A stretch of 64,000 nucleotides of DNA from Schlegelella_A sp038231215 (GTDB lineage Bacteria > Pseudomonadota > Gammaproteobacteria > Burkholderiales > Burkholderiaceae_C). The position numbers and the translations under genes were made by a program. The notes under the pieces are model-generated. The model worked only from the letters and a program-made list of their open reading frames with translations. It made no database searches and was not told the origin of the DNA. How positions within the stretch are numbered: the stretch's first letter is position 1; every line of letters begins with the position of its first letter. Positions 1-10,817 of this stretch are shown here, piece by piece. Location: contig JBBRLS010000007.1 of NCBI GenBank assembly GCA_038231215.1, forward strand, positions 41,693 to 105,692. The letters run 5' to 3'.

Positions 1-227
1 TCGGCCCTGTCGGCCTTCGCAACGCGAGCGACCAGCGCAGCGATCAAGGTGTTCATATCGCGAAGACCGCGCAGCTTTCTGAACCGCTCACTTGCATCGC
101 TCAAGGCACTGGCCACCCAGCGCAAGGTCATCGCGCCGTCTTTCCAGCGCTTGACATTGCGCGTGTAGTGTCCGATCGAGCCGTTGAGGTTCTCGATCGG
201 GTTGGCAGCCGCACGCCGACTCAGACT
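1..227 (-). mobile_element. IS256/Mutator-type transposase, 3' fragment
   Basis: The minus strand reads as the C-terminal end of a transposase and continues past the window edge. It contains the stretch NPIENLNGSIGHYTRNVKRW, then a W-V-A-S-A-L-S-D-A segment and a Leu/Ala-rich tail, which I associate with the C-terminus of IS256-family (Mutator-type) transposases. An in-frame TAA at 228-230 sits directly upstream of the homologous part, so the catalytic DDE core is absent here. It is therefore a remnant, not an active element. It lies just downstream of the decayed glmS copy, suggesting that a rearrangement involving this element removed the original flank. The family assignment is from memory of the motif. 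Confidence 0.6.
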
Positions 228-302
228 TTATTGCGCTGTCTCAGACACCAATGGACTCTCAGACTCCATGGCAAGTAACACCTCTTGCGCTTGCGCTGGC
301 CC

Positions 303-1610
303 TCACTCCACCGTCACGATCTTCGCCAGATTCCGCGGCTTGTCGACATCCGTCCCGCGCGCGCAGGCGGTGTGATATACCAGCAGCTGGAGCAGCACGA
401 CGTGAAGGATGGGCGAGAGCATGCCGTAATGCTCGGGCATGCGGATCACGTGCAGGCCCTCGCCCAATTCGATCATCGAATCGGCGTCGGCAAAGACGAA
501 GAGCTCGCCGCCGCGGGCGCGCACCTCGTGCAGGTTGCTCTTCAGCTTATCGAGCAGCGCGTCGTTCGGCGCGATCGCGACGACCGGCATCTGCGCCATG
601 ACGAGCGCGAGCGGCCCGTGCTTGAGCTCGCCTGCCGGGTACGCCTCGGCGTGGATGTAGCTGGTCTCCTTGAGCTTGAGCGCGCCTTCGAGGGCGATCG
701 GGTAGTGCATGCCGCGGCCGAGGAAGAGGGCGTTCTCCTTCTTCGCGAACTCCTCGCTCCACGCGATGATCTAGCTAGGGCTCGAGGGCGAGCACGCCCT
801 GCACCGCGAGCGGCAGGTGGCGCAGCGCCTTGAGGTGCTCGGCCTCGGCCGCGTCCTGCAGGTGGCCACGCGTCTGCGCGAGGGCCAGCTGAGCAGGAAG
901 AGGCCGACTAGCTGGGTGCTGAAGGCCTTGGTCGAGGCGACGCCGATCTCGACGCGGGCGCGGGTGATGTAGGCCATCGCACACTCGCGCACCATCGCGC
1001 TCGTCGCGACGTTGCACACCGTCAGCGTGTGGGCCATGCCGAGGCCGCGCGCATGCTTGAGTGCGGCGAGCGTGTCGGCGGTTTCGCCGCTCTGCGTGAT
1101 GGTGACGACGAGGGTGCGCGGGTTCGGCACGCTGTCGCGGTAGCGGTACTCGCTCGCGACTTCGACGCCGGTCGGGATCCTGGCGATGCTCTCGAGCCAG
1201 TACTTCGCGACCGAGCCGCTGTAGTAGCTCGTGCCGCAGGCGAGGATCAGCACCGAATCGACGTCCTTGAAGACGCGGTACGCGCCGTCGCCGAAGAGCT
1301 CGGGCGAGATGCCCTCGACCGCATCGAGCGTGTCGGCGATGGCCTTCGGCTGTTCGAAGATTTCCTTCTGCATGTAGTGGCGGTACGGGCCGAGACTCGG
1401 CCGCGCCCGAATGCGCCTGCACGGTGCGCACCGGCCGCTGGGCCGGCCGCCAGCGGCCCTCGGCCGTGAGGTGGGTGATCCAGTGCTTGCCCAGCTGCAG
1501 ATCGGCGACGTCGCCCTCTTCGAGGTAGACGATCTGGTCGGTCACCGGCGACTTGGTCGAGACCGGGCCGACCTTCACCAACGTCAACGACTTCCGGGCG
1601 ATGCTGATCG
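303..1610 (-). pseudogene. glmS: glmS relic: glucosamine-6-phosphate synthase, 5'-truncated and frameshifted
   Basis: An intact GlmS (about 609 residues) converts fructose-6-phosphate and glutamine to glucosamine-6-phosphate. Here the linker (TDQIVYLEEGDVADLQ), SIS domain 1 (ACGTSYYSGSVAKYWLESIA, TITQSGETADTLAALKHARG) and SIS domain 2 (MHYPIALEGALKLKE, AYPAGELKHGPLALV) can all be read, ending in the normal tail CARGTDVDKPRNLAK. They lie in different frames. There is one extra base near 1393-1399, one missing base near 888-893, and a stop plus a frame change at 771-779. The N-terminal glutaminase domain with catalytic Cys is missing: homology stops near 1610, just before the stop of the neighbouring DUF4124 gene. 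Several independent lesions argue for a real pseudogene. A functional glmS must exist elsewhere, because the reaction is essential. Confidence 0.88.
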
Positions 1611-1615
1611 GCTGA

Positions 1616-2140
1616 TCAACCGACCGGCAACATGCGCGCCGGTGGCCGGCCGAGACGGCGCATCGCCGGGCGATGCTCGACGAAGCCGCCGCGGCGGTTC
1701 GTGAACGGGCGACCGCCGATCGGCGCGACGATCACGAGCACGCGGTCGTAGTTGCCGTCCGCGCCCGCGAACTGGAGGTGCAATTCGCGCTCGCGCTGCG
1801 CCAGGCGCATGCGCTCCATGTCGTATGCGGCGGCACGCTCCTGCGCCTCGATGCGCCGCTGCACGCGCTCGCTCACCGCGTCGGCTTCGCGCCGCACCTC
1901 GAGCGCGCGCTGTCTCGCGGCGACCGGGTCTTCGCGATCCATCTGCCAGGTGCGCTCGGTCACCGCGGTCGGCGAAGGACGGTCGGTGAGGACGATGCGT
2001 CCGTCGGCGGCGCGCTGCTGATAGATCTGCGCCGAGGCAGGCGCGTCGGCGGCCGAGGCCGCGCTGGCCGCGCCGAAGAAGAGGGCACCGAGTGCGAGCG
2101 CGAGGGGCAACGAGGGGCGGACGTCGAAGTGCATGACCAT
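1616..2140 (-). CDS. DUF4124-type periplasmic protein
   Basis: This 174-residue protein has a clear Sec signal peptide: a hydrophobic stretch followed by Ala-rich AASAASAADA, with cleavage near residue 30. The segment IYQQRAADGRIVLTDRPSP resembles the start of DUF4124, a small beta domain common in betaproteobacterial envelope proteins. A charged, probably coiled-coil region with many Arg and Glu follows at about residues 70-120. The C-terminal tail is Arg/Pro/Gly-rich and unstructured. An alternative start is the Met two codons downstream. The stop codon abuts the point where glmS homology ends, so the extreme C-terminus could have been changed by the rearrangement that truncated glmS. Molecular function unknown. 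Confidence 0.7.
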   Translation of the reverse strand: MVMHFDVRPSLPLALALGALFFGAASAASAADAPASAQIYQQRAADGRIVLTDRPSPTAVTERTWQMDREDPVAARQRALEVRREADAVSERVQRRIEAQERAAAYDMERMRLAQRERELHLQFAGADGNYDRVLVIVAPIGGRPFTNRRGGFVEHRPAMRRLGRPPARMLPVG

Positions 2141-2268
2141 CCCGATCGACGGCGTGCGAATCGGCCGCCTGCCACTACTGTGCCACCGTTCGGCCGTCCC
2201 TGTTTGCCCGCTGCCTGTAAAGACGCTGACTTGGTACGCTCAGGGTCCGCCCCACTCCTCGCCGCTCC

Positions 2269-3348
2269 ATGACCGACACCCTCGTCTTTCGCGCCGAAGC
2301 GCTCGTCGCCGCCGTCACGACCATCGTCCGCGCCGCCGGCTCGTCGGAGCGCGAGGCGGCGCAGGTGGCGACCAACCTCGTCGAGGCCAACCTGCGCGGC
2401 CACGATTCGCACGGCGTCGGCATGGTGCCGCGCTATGTCGATGCGGTGCTCGAAGGCGGCCTTGCGGTCGACGCGCACGTCGCCATTCGCGCCGACAGCG
2501 GCGCCCTGCTCACGCTCGATGGCCAGCACGGCTACGGCCAGGTGATCGGCGCCGAGGCGATGGCCCTCGGCATCGAGCGGGCGCATCAGCACGGCGTCTG
2601 CGTCGTCGGCCTCGCCCATTCGCATCACCTCGGGCGGATCGGCCACTGGGCCGAGCAATGCATAGACGCTGGCCTCGTCTCGATCCACTTCGTCAACGTG
2701 CTGGCGCGGCCCATCGTCGCGCCCTTCGGTGGCCGCGACGCGCGGCTCGGCACGAATCCCTTCTGCGTCGGCATCCCGCGGCCGGGCAAGGACCCCATCG
2801 TCCTCGACTTCGCGACGAGCAAGATCGCGCAGGGCAAGACGCGCGTCGCCTACAACATGGGCAAGTCCATCGATCCCGGCACGATCATCGACGACCACGG
2901 CAACCCGACCACCGACCCGCGCTACACGGTCGTCGAGCCCTCCGGCGCGCTGCTGCCCTTCGGCGAGCACAAGGGCGCCGGCCTGGCGCTGATCTGCGAG
3001 TTGCTCGGCGGCGCGCTTGCCGGTGGCGCCACCGGCCATTTCGCCGCCGACGGTCGCAAGCGCGTGCTGAACAGCATGTTCTCCATCCTCGTCGATCCGG
3101 GCCGGCTCGGCACGGCCGCCAATCTCGCTGCCGAGATGGAAGACTTCGTCGCCTGGACCTGCGCTTCTCCACCGGCGGCCGGGGTCGACCGCGTGAAGAC
3201 ACCGGGCGAGCCCGAGCGCGAAACGCGCGCGGCGCGACTCGCCGCGGGCGTGCCGGTCGACGCCGTGACCTGGGCCGAGATCGTCGCCGCCGGCGCCAAG
3301 GTCAAGGTCGCGCCAGGGGACATCGAAACGCCGTTCGCGCGACGCTGA
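2269..3348 (+). CDS. Malate/L-lactate/ureidoglycolate-type dehydrogenase (Ldh2 family)
   Basis: This cytoplasmic NAD(P)-dependent 2-hydroxyacid oxidoreductase has 359 residues, the usual family length. It carries the signature GHDSHGV at residues 44-50 near the N-terminus, the active-site region GLAHSHHLGRIGHW, the cofactor-binding part PFGGRDARLGTNPF, and IVLDFATSKIAQGK. The family includes HcxB, YbiC, AllD and sulfolactate dehydrogenases. Substrate cannot be decided from sequence, so I assign only the family. The next gene is a periplasmic PQQ-type sugar dehydrogenase on the same strand 32 bases on, which hints at sugar-acid or hydroxyacid oxidation, but this is inference. The ATG at 2269 fits the family N-terminus. 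Confidence 0.88.
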   Translation: MTDTLVFRAEALVAAVTTIVRAAGSSEREAAQVATNLVEANLRGHDSHGVGMVPRYVDAVLEGGLAVDAHVAIRADSGALLTLDGQHGYGQVIGAEAMALGIERAHQHGVCVVGLAHSHHLGRIGHWAEQCIDAGLVSIHFVNVLARPIVAPFGGRDARLGTNPFCVGIPRPGKDPIVLDFATSKIAQGKTRVAYNMGKSIDPGTIIDDHGNPTTDPRYTVVEPSGALLPFGEHKGAGLALICELLGGALAGGATGHFAADGRKRVLNSMFSILVDPGRLGTAANLAAEMEDFVAWTCASPPAAGVDRVKTPGEPERETRAARLAAGVPVDAVTWAEIVAAGAKVKVAPGDIETPFARR

Positions 3349-3380
3349 TACCCTCGCGGTTTTTCGCTTCGTATCGCCCC

Positions 3381-5989
<2,609 letters not shown>

Positions 5990-5991
5990 GG

Positions 5992-6011
5992 CCAGGAGCC
6001 CAGGCTCCTGG
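5992..6011. terminator. Palindromic hairpin between convergent genes
   Basis: Perfect 9-base arms (CCAGGAGCC / GGCTCCTGG) are separated by two bases. The hairpin starts directly after the stop of the 4562-5989 gene and ends 19 bases before the stop of the convergent dehydrogenase. The position fits a bidirectional transcription terminator. There is no T-tract on either side, so a canonical intrinsic terminator is not proven. Confidence 0.5.
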
Positions 6012-6029
6012 TGGCCGGTCGCGCGACCC

Positions 6030-6932
6030 TCAGCGCGCGATGATCTTCGCGCCTGTCAGTTGCTCCTGCGCCTCGACCAGCGCGGGCACGAACTTCTTGC
6101 CGTGACCGAGCGCGCTCGCCAGCACGAGCGACTGGTGCACCGCTTCGCCGACGACGGTGGGAACGCCCAGGCCTTCGGCCAGGTGCGTGTAGTAGCGGAT
6201 GTCCTTGCGTGCGTTGTCGAGCTCGAACTTGATGCCCGCCATGTCGCCGGCCAGTGTCTTGGCCATCGCCTGGAAGAGACCCGAGTTGACGCCGCCGGCC
6301 GACACCACCTCGACCAGCTTGTTCGGGTCGATGCCGCCGCGCGCGCCGACCGCGAAGGCTTCGGCGGTGGCCGTGCAGATCGCCTGGGCGATGAAGTTGT
6401 TGAGCAGCTTGACGATGTGACCGGCGCCCGGCGGGCCGACATGGAACACGTTCTCGGCAAAGCAGCGCAACACCGGCTCGATGCGCAGGAAAGTGGCGTC
6501 GTCGGCGCCCACCATGATGTTCAACTTGCCCAGCTCGGCCTCGACCGGCGTGCGCGCCAGCGGTGCGTCGACGAGCAGCACGGCGGCGCCCGCACAGGCG
6601 GCACGTAGCCGGGTCGTCGAGTCCGGCTCGCTGGTCGAGCAGTCGACGATGACGAGGCCGGCCTTGTCTTTGGCACCGGCGAGCAGGCCGTCGGCGCCCT
6701 CGATCGCAGCCTCGACCTGCGGCGACCCGGTGACGCAGAGAAACACCATCTCGCACGATGCGGCCAGCGCCGCCGGCGACGAGACCTCCTTTGCGCCGGC
6801 GGCGACGAGATCGGCGACCCGTTCGCGATTGCGGTGCACGGTGAAGCTGAGCGCGTGGCCCTTGGCGAGCAGGTTCTTCGCCATGCCGTGGCCCATCAAT
6901 CCCGATGCGCCGACGAATCCGATGCTTGCCAT
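6030..6932 (-). CDS. 3-hydroxyisobutyrate dehydrogenase-like NAD(P) oxidoreductase
   Basis: This 300-residue member of the beta-hydroxyacid dehydrogenase family uses NAD(P) to oxidise 3-hydroxyisobutyrate, tartronate semialdehyde or related acids. It has an N-terminal Rossmann motif GFVGASGLMGHGMAKNLL and the substrate-binding segment VDAPLARTPVEAELGKLNIM. The catalytic-lysine helix is GPPGAGHIVKLLNNFI. The typical second glycine of GFIGLG is Ala-Ser here, which is uncommon but tolerated. The start at 6932 is supported by a strong AAGGAG eight bases upstream. It is transcribed divergently from the large STAND regulator at 7025, with a 92-base shared promoter region, so that regulator may control it (inference). 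Confidence 0.87.
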   Translation of the reverse strand: MASIGFVGASGLMGHGMAKNLLAKGHALSFTVHRNRERVADLVAAGAKEVSSPAALAASCEMVFLCVTGSPQVEAAIEGADGLLAGAKDKAGLVIVDCSTSEPDSTTRLRAACAGAAVLLVDAPLARTPVEAELGKLNIMVGADDATFLRIEPVLRCFAENVFHVGPPGAGHIVKLLNNFIAQAICTATAEAFAVGARGGIDPNKLVEVVSAGGVNSGLFQAMAKTLAGDMAGIKFELDNARKDIRYYTHLAEGLGVPTVVGEAVHQSLVLASALGHGKKFVPALVEAQEQLTGAKIIAR

Positions 6933-7024
6933 GCCTGCTCCTTCGATTCGAAAACAGTGATTGTCCACGCGCGACTTCGGCGAAGATCGGACCCTGGCGC
7001 CAGAGACACAAAAGGGGGAGGAAC

Positions 7025-10000
7025 ATGGTCCAGCGTTCGTCGACAACGGCATTCGCCAAGTCGACCCGGCCCGAGATCGGCGGCGTGGTGCGGCGCGAGT
7101 CGCTGTTCGCGCGACTCGACGGCACGGCGGCGCGCACCGTCGTCTGGGTCTCCGCCCCGCCGGGCTTCGGCAAGACCACGCTGGCGGCCAGCTACCTCGA
7201 GGCACGCAGCCATCGCTGGGCCTGGTACCAGGTCGACCCCGACGACGACGACGGCGAGACCTTTTTCCACTACGTCGCGCACGCGGTGAAGAAGGTCGGC
7301 GCCGACGCCGCCGGTGTGCCCGCGTTCGGCCCCGAGCATCGTGACGACCTCGCCGGCTTCTCGCGTCGCTTCTTTCGCGCCCTGTTCTCGAGCGGCGTCG
7401 GCCTGACCGCGCTGGTGCTCGACAACCTGCACGAGCTGTCGAGCGAGAGCCCCCTGCGCACCGTTCTCGAAGCCGGCCTGCCGCAGGTGCCGCGGCCCTG
7501 CTGCGTCATCGTCACCAGCCGCGCGGCGCCGCCGGTCGGCCTGTCGCGGCTTCAGCCCGGCGGCGAGATGGTGCTCGTCGCCGCCGACGACCTGCGCATC
7601 ACGCCCGACGAGCTGGGCGAGATGGCGAGCCTGCGCGGCAAGCCGATGGCGCCTGAGCTGCTGCTGCAGCTCCATGGGCGCGCCGACGGCTGGGCGGCCG
7701 CGCTGGTGCTCATGGTCGAGCACTACAAACTCGCCCAGGCCGAGGCGCAACTGCCGAGCGAGGCGACGCCTAAGGTCGTGTTCGACTATCTGGCCGGCGA
7801 GATCTTCGAGCGCTTCGAGCCGCCGATGCAGCGCCTGTTGCTGCAGCTCGCCTGCCTGCCGCGCATCACGATCGACATTGCGCGGGCGCTGTCGGGCGAC
7901 GAGAGCGCGGCGCGCGTCCTCTTCAACCTCGCCCACAACGACTACTTCGTGCGCGAGCTGATCGGCCCGGAAGGCCGCGTCTTCGTGTTCCATCCGCTGC
8001 TGCGCGAGTTCCTGCTCTACCGCGCAGCGCGCGACCTGCCGCATGCGGTTGGCGCCGATGCGCTGCGCCGCGCTGCAAAGCTGCTGCGCGAGTCCGGCCA
8101 GCATGAAGACGCGCTCGCCCTGTTTGCCGAACGCCGGGACTGGACCGAGGTTGCGGCGATCGCCCGCGAGCAGGCCGACGCCTTGTTGGCGCAGGGTCGG
8201 CACGCCACGCTCGCCGCCTGGCTCGAAGTGCTGCCGGCGGAATTGCTCGAAGGCGATGCCGAGCTGCTGTGCGCCTCGGGCGCGGCGCTCACCTACGTCA
8301 GCCCGCGCGCGGCGCGTCGTCGCTTCGAGCAGGCCTTCGACGCCTGCAAGCGCAGCGACGACAAGCGCGGCATGGCACGTTGCTGTCTCGGCATCTTCGA
8401 CACCGTGCTGCGCGAGTTCGACGATCTCAGCGCGCTCGATCGCTGGCTCGTCGAGTTCGACCGCTGCCGCGACGCGCTGGACGCCGCCGACGCCTCGTTG
8501 CCGGCCGCCATGACGGCGCGGATGTGGCGCGAACCCGGCCACCCCGAGGTCGCGCGGATGAGCGCATCGCGTGGCAGCGCCGGCGCGCCGCTGTTCGAGC
8601 TGGCGCGCTCGGCGGCGGCCTTGCTCGGCGGCGAATTCGTCCATGCCGCGGCCATCGCCAAGGGCATCGAAGGCGCGACCGGCTCGGTGGCGCTCGCGCG
8701 GGCCACCCTCGACGCCTTGCGCGCGCTGCTCGACGGCGCCCCTGCCGCCGCACTCGCGATGGCGCGCGCCGGGCTGGCGATCGGCGCGGCCGAAGCGGCG
8801 CACGGCCACGACGCGTGGTTGCGCCTGCTTTGCGCGGCCGCCACGCTCGGCATGGACGACGCGCCGTCGGCGCGCGCGGAGATCGACGTCGTCGCGGCGC
8901 TGCCGCTGCGGCGCGGCGATCAGGCCTTGCTGCACTACCTGCGCTGCGGCCTGGCGCAACTCGCGGCCAGCCCGGGTCTGGCGCTGCGCGAAGGCCGAAG
9001 CGCTGCGCTGCTGGCCGTCGAGGCCGGCTTGCCCTGGCTCGAGTGCCTGGCCCGCGTCGGCCTGGCGCAATTGCTCGCGGCCAGCGGCGATCGTCCGGCC
9101 TGCGAAGCGCAATTGCGCACTGCGCAGGCGCTGGCGCAACGCCTGGGCAGTCCGTTGCTGCGCCTGGTCACCTTGTTCACCCAGGCCGCCGTTGCGATCG
9201 CGATCGACGACGAGCCCGCCGCGGTGGCGCCCTTGCAAGCGGCGCTCGGCCTGGCTCGCGAACTCGGGCTGCATCACGTGCCGGGCCTGCCGCCGCCGCT
9301 GCTGGCAACGCTTTGCGTTGTCGCTCTTCGCCGCGGCATCGCCGTCGAGCACACGCGCAGCATGATCGTCGCCGGCAAGCTCGCGGCGCCGGCAGCGGCG
9401 CTGCGCTTGCGGCGCTGGCCGTGGGCCTTCGAGGTCGTCACGCTCGGCCGCTTCGACCTGCGCCGCGGCGGCGAGGCGATCGAGTTCTCGGCCAAGGGGC
9501 CGGGCCGGCCGGTCGAGCTGCTGAAGGTACTGATCTCGCTCGGCGGGCAGAACGTTCGCGCCGACCAGCTCGCCGATGCGCTGTGGCCGAACGTCGACGC
9601 CGACTACGCACACAAGTCGTTCACGGCGACGCTGCATCGGCTGCGCCGCATCTTCGACGAAGACGATGCCGTCAAGCTGCGCGACGGACGGCTCGGCCTC
9701 AACACGTCGATGTTCTGGGTCGACGGCTGGGCGCTCGACCAGGTGCTCGTCGACATCGACGCGTGCTTTCGCGATGGCGACGCCAAGGTGCCCGAGGCGA
9801 CGTTGCGCGGCCTTGTCGACGAAGCGCTGTCGCTCTACGCCGGGAACTTCCTCCTCGACGAGGTCGGCCAGCCGGCCTATCTGTCGCGCCGCGAGCAAGT
9901 GCGCTCGCGCCTGCTGCGCGCCCTGGGCCGCGCCGCGCGACGCTGGGAAGAGGGCGGCCGCAGCGACGCGGCCGTGGACTGCTATCTGCGCTGCATCGAC

Positions 10001-10174
10001 GCTGACGAGCAGTGCGAGCCCTTCTACCGCCACCTCATGCTGTGCTATCAGCGCCAGGGCGATTCGGCCGAGGCGCTCGCGACCTACGAGCGGCTGCAGG
10101 CGGTGTTGTCGGCGCGTTCACACGGCTTGCCCTCGGCGGAGACGCAGGCGGTCTACGCCCGCTTGCGCGCGTAG
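7025..10174 (+). CDS. Large STAND-ATPase regulator with C-terminal BTAD domain (MalT/AfsR-like)
   Basis: This 1049-residue signal-transducing ATPase has a P-loop at residues 44-52 (APPGFGKTT) and a Walker B-like LVLDNLHEL. A long helical repeat (TPR-like) middle spans about residues 330-800. Near residue 810 it continues into a winged-helix/BTAD region: FEVVTLGRFDLRRGG, LLKVLISLGGQNVRADQLAD, ALWPNVDADYAHKSFTATLH, then YLRCIDADEQCEPFYRHLML. This order differs from SARP proteins, where the DNA-binding and BTAD parts come first. It matches the MalT-like ATPase-TPR-BTAD class of Proteobacteria. The start ATG 7025 follows a GGGGGAGGA ribosome-binding site. Signal and targets are unknown; the adjacent divergent dehydrogenase is the obvious candidate. 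Confidence 0.85.
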   Translation: MVQRSSTTAFAKSTRPEIGGVVRRESLFARLDGTAARTVVWVSAPPGFGKTTLAASYLEARSHRWAWYQVDPDDDDGETFFHYVAHAVKKVGADAAGVPAFGPEHRDDLAGFSRRFFRALFSSGVGLTALVLDNLHELSSESPLRTVLEAGLPQVPRPCCVIVTSRAAPPVGLSRLQPGGEMVLVAADDLRITPDELGEMASLRGKPMAPELLLQLHGRADGWAAALVLMVEHYKLAQAEAQLPSEATPKVVFDYLAGEIFERFEPPMQRLLLQLACLPRITIDIARALSGDESAARVLFNLAHNDYFVRELIGPEGRVFVFHPLLREFLLYRAARDLPHAVGADALRRAAKLLRESGQHEDALALFAERRDWTEVAAIAREQADALLAQGRHATLAAWLEVLPAELLEGDAELLCASGAALTYVSPRAARRRFEQAFDACKRSDDKRGMARCCLGIFDTVLREFDDLSALDRWLVEFDRCRDALDAADASLPAAMTARMWREPGHPEVARMSASRGSAGAPLFELARSAAALLGGEFVHAAAIAKGIEGATGSVALARATLDALRALLDGAPAAALAMARAGLAIGAAEAAHGHDAWLRLLCAAATLGMDDAPSARAEIDVVAALPLRRGDQALLHYLRCGLAQLAASPGLALREGRSAALLAVEAGLPWLECLARVGLAQLLAASGDRPACEAQLRTAQALAQRLGSPLLRLVTLFTQAAVAIAIDDEPAAVAPLQAALGLARELGLHHVPGLPPPLLATLCVVALRRGIAVEHTRSMIVAGKLAAPAAALRLRRWPWAFEVVTLGRFDLRRGGEAIEFSAKGPGRPVELLKVLISLGGQNVRADQLADALWPNVDADYAHKSFTATLHRLRRIFDEDDAVKLRDGRLGLNTSMFWVDGWALDQVLVDIDACFRDGDAKVPEATLRGLVDEALSLYAGNFLLDEVGQPAYLSRREQVRSRLLRALGRAARRWEEGGRSDAAVDCYLRCIDADEQCEPFYRHLMLCYQRQGDSAEALATYERLQAVLSARSHGLPSAETQAVYARLRA

Positions 10175-10186
10175 GCTCAGCGCGGC

Positions 10187-10798
10187 TCAGCGCCGCTTGC
10201 CGGCCTGCAGCTCGCGCTCGAAGGTGCTGAAGATCTTCTCCATGCCGATGCTCACGGCGCTCGGCAGCACGTACTCGCGGCGCGGCCAGCCCGAGCGCGG
10301 CGGCGCCCGCTCGCGGAGGCGCACTGTCAGCGACACCTCGACGCCCTTGGCAGCGTCGAGCACGGTGGCATTGATGACGACGTCGTAGCCCTGCGGCTCG
10401 AACTGCACGAAGTTGGCGACGATGCCGACGTGCGGCTCGATGAGGCGGCGCAGCAGCGGCGTATCGAGCTGGGAAGCGGTGCGCCACTCTTCGTCGGTCA
10501 GCGGCAGCGGCGCGGCAGCGGCGACGGCGAGATGGCCGAGCGACATGTCCTGCGCCTCGGTGCGCATGCCGAGCTCGGCGAGCGCGACGCGCATGGCGAT
10601 GAATGCCTCGTCCCGGCGCACCGGGTAGACCCGGGTGCCTTTCTGCGCGAGCAGCTTTTCGTACTCGACCCGAAAGCCCTGGTTCACGGCATTGATCGCG
10701 CTGATCTTTTCCTGGTCGTTGGCGCAAGCGGCGAGCAGCGACACGAGAAGAAGGGCCACGAACCGGGCCCTGCCGGGCAACCGCAAGGCGATCGTCAT
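10187..10798 (-). CDS. Putative lipoprotein, unknown function
   Basis: This 203-residue protein begins with a short basic N-region, a hydrophobic core and a lipobox LLAAC, so Cys near residue 26 should be lipidated. The mature part is acidic to neutral, with segments such as VYPVRRDEAFIAMRVALAEL and EPQGYDVVINATVLDAAKG. I recognise no named domain. The ATG at 10798 gives a normal signal peptide, and the longer upstream reading frame is not needed. It lies 19 bases downstream of the kinase gene on the same strand and is probably co-transcribed, so it may be an envelope partner of the kinase. That link is inferred from position only. Confidence 0.7.
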   Translation of the reverse strand: MTIALRLPGRARFVALLLVSLLAACANDQEKISAINAVNQGFRVEYEKLLAQKGTRVYPVRRDEAFIAMRVALAELGMRTEAQDMSLGHLAVAAAAPLPLTDEEWRTASQLDTPLLRRLIEPHVGIVANFVQFEPQGYDVVINATVLDAAKGVEVSLTVRLRERAPPRSGWPRREYVLPSAVSIGMEKIFSTFERELQAGKRR

Positions 10799-10817
10799 GA
10801 ATGCTCCGGATTCGTCG

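Noticed and set aside
6896..10033. Very long open frame on the minus strand opposite the STAND/BTAD regulator
   Set aside because: It is a shadow of the GC-rich coding strand: Arg/Ala/Gln-rich, low complexity, no domain, whereas the plus strand has clear P-loop and BTAD motifs.
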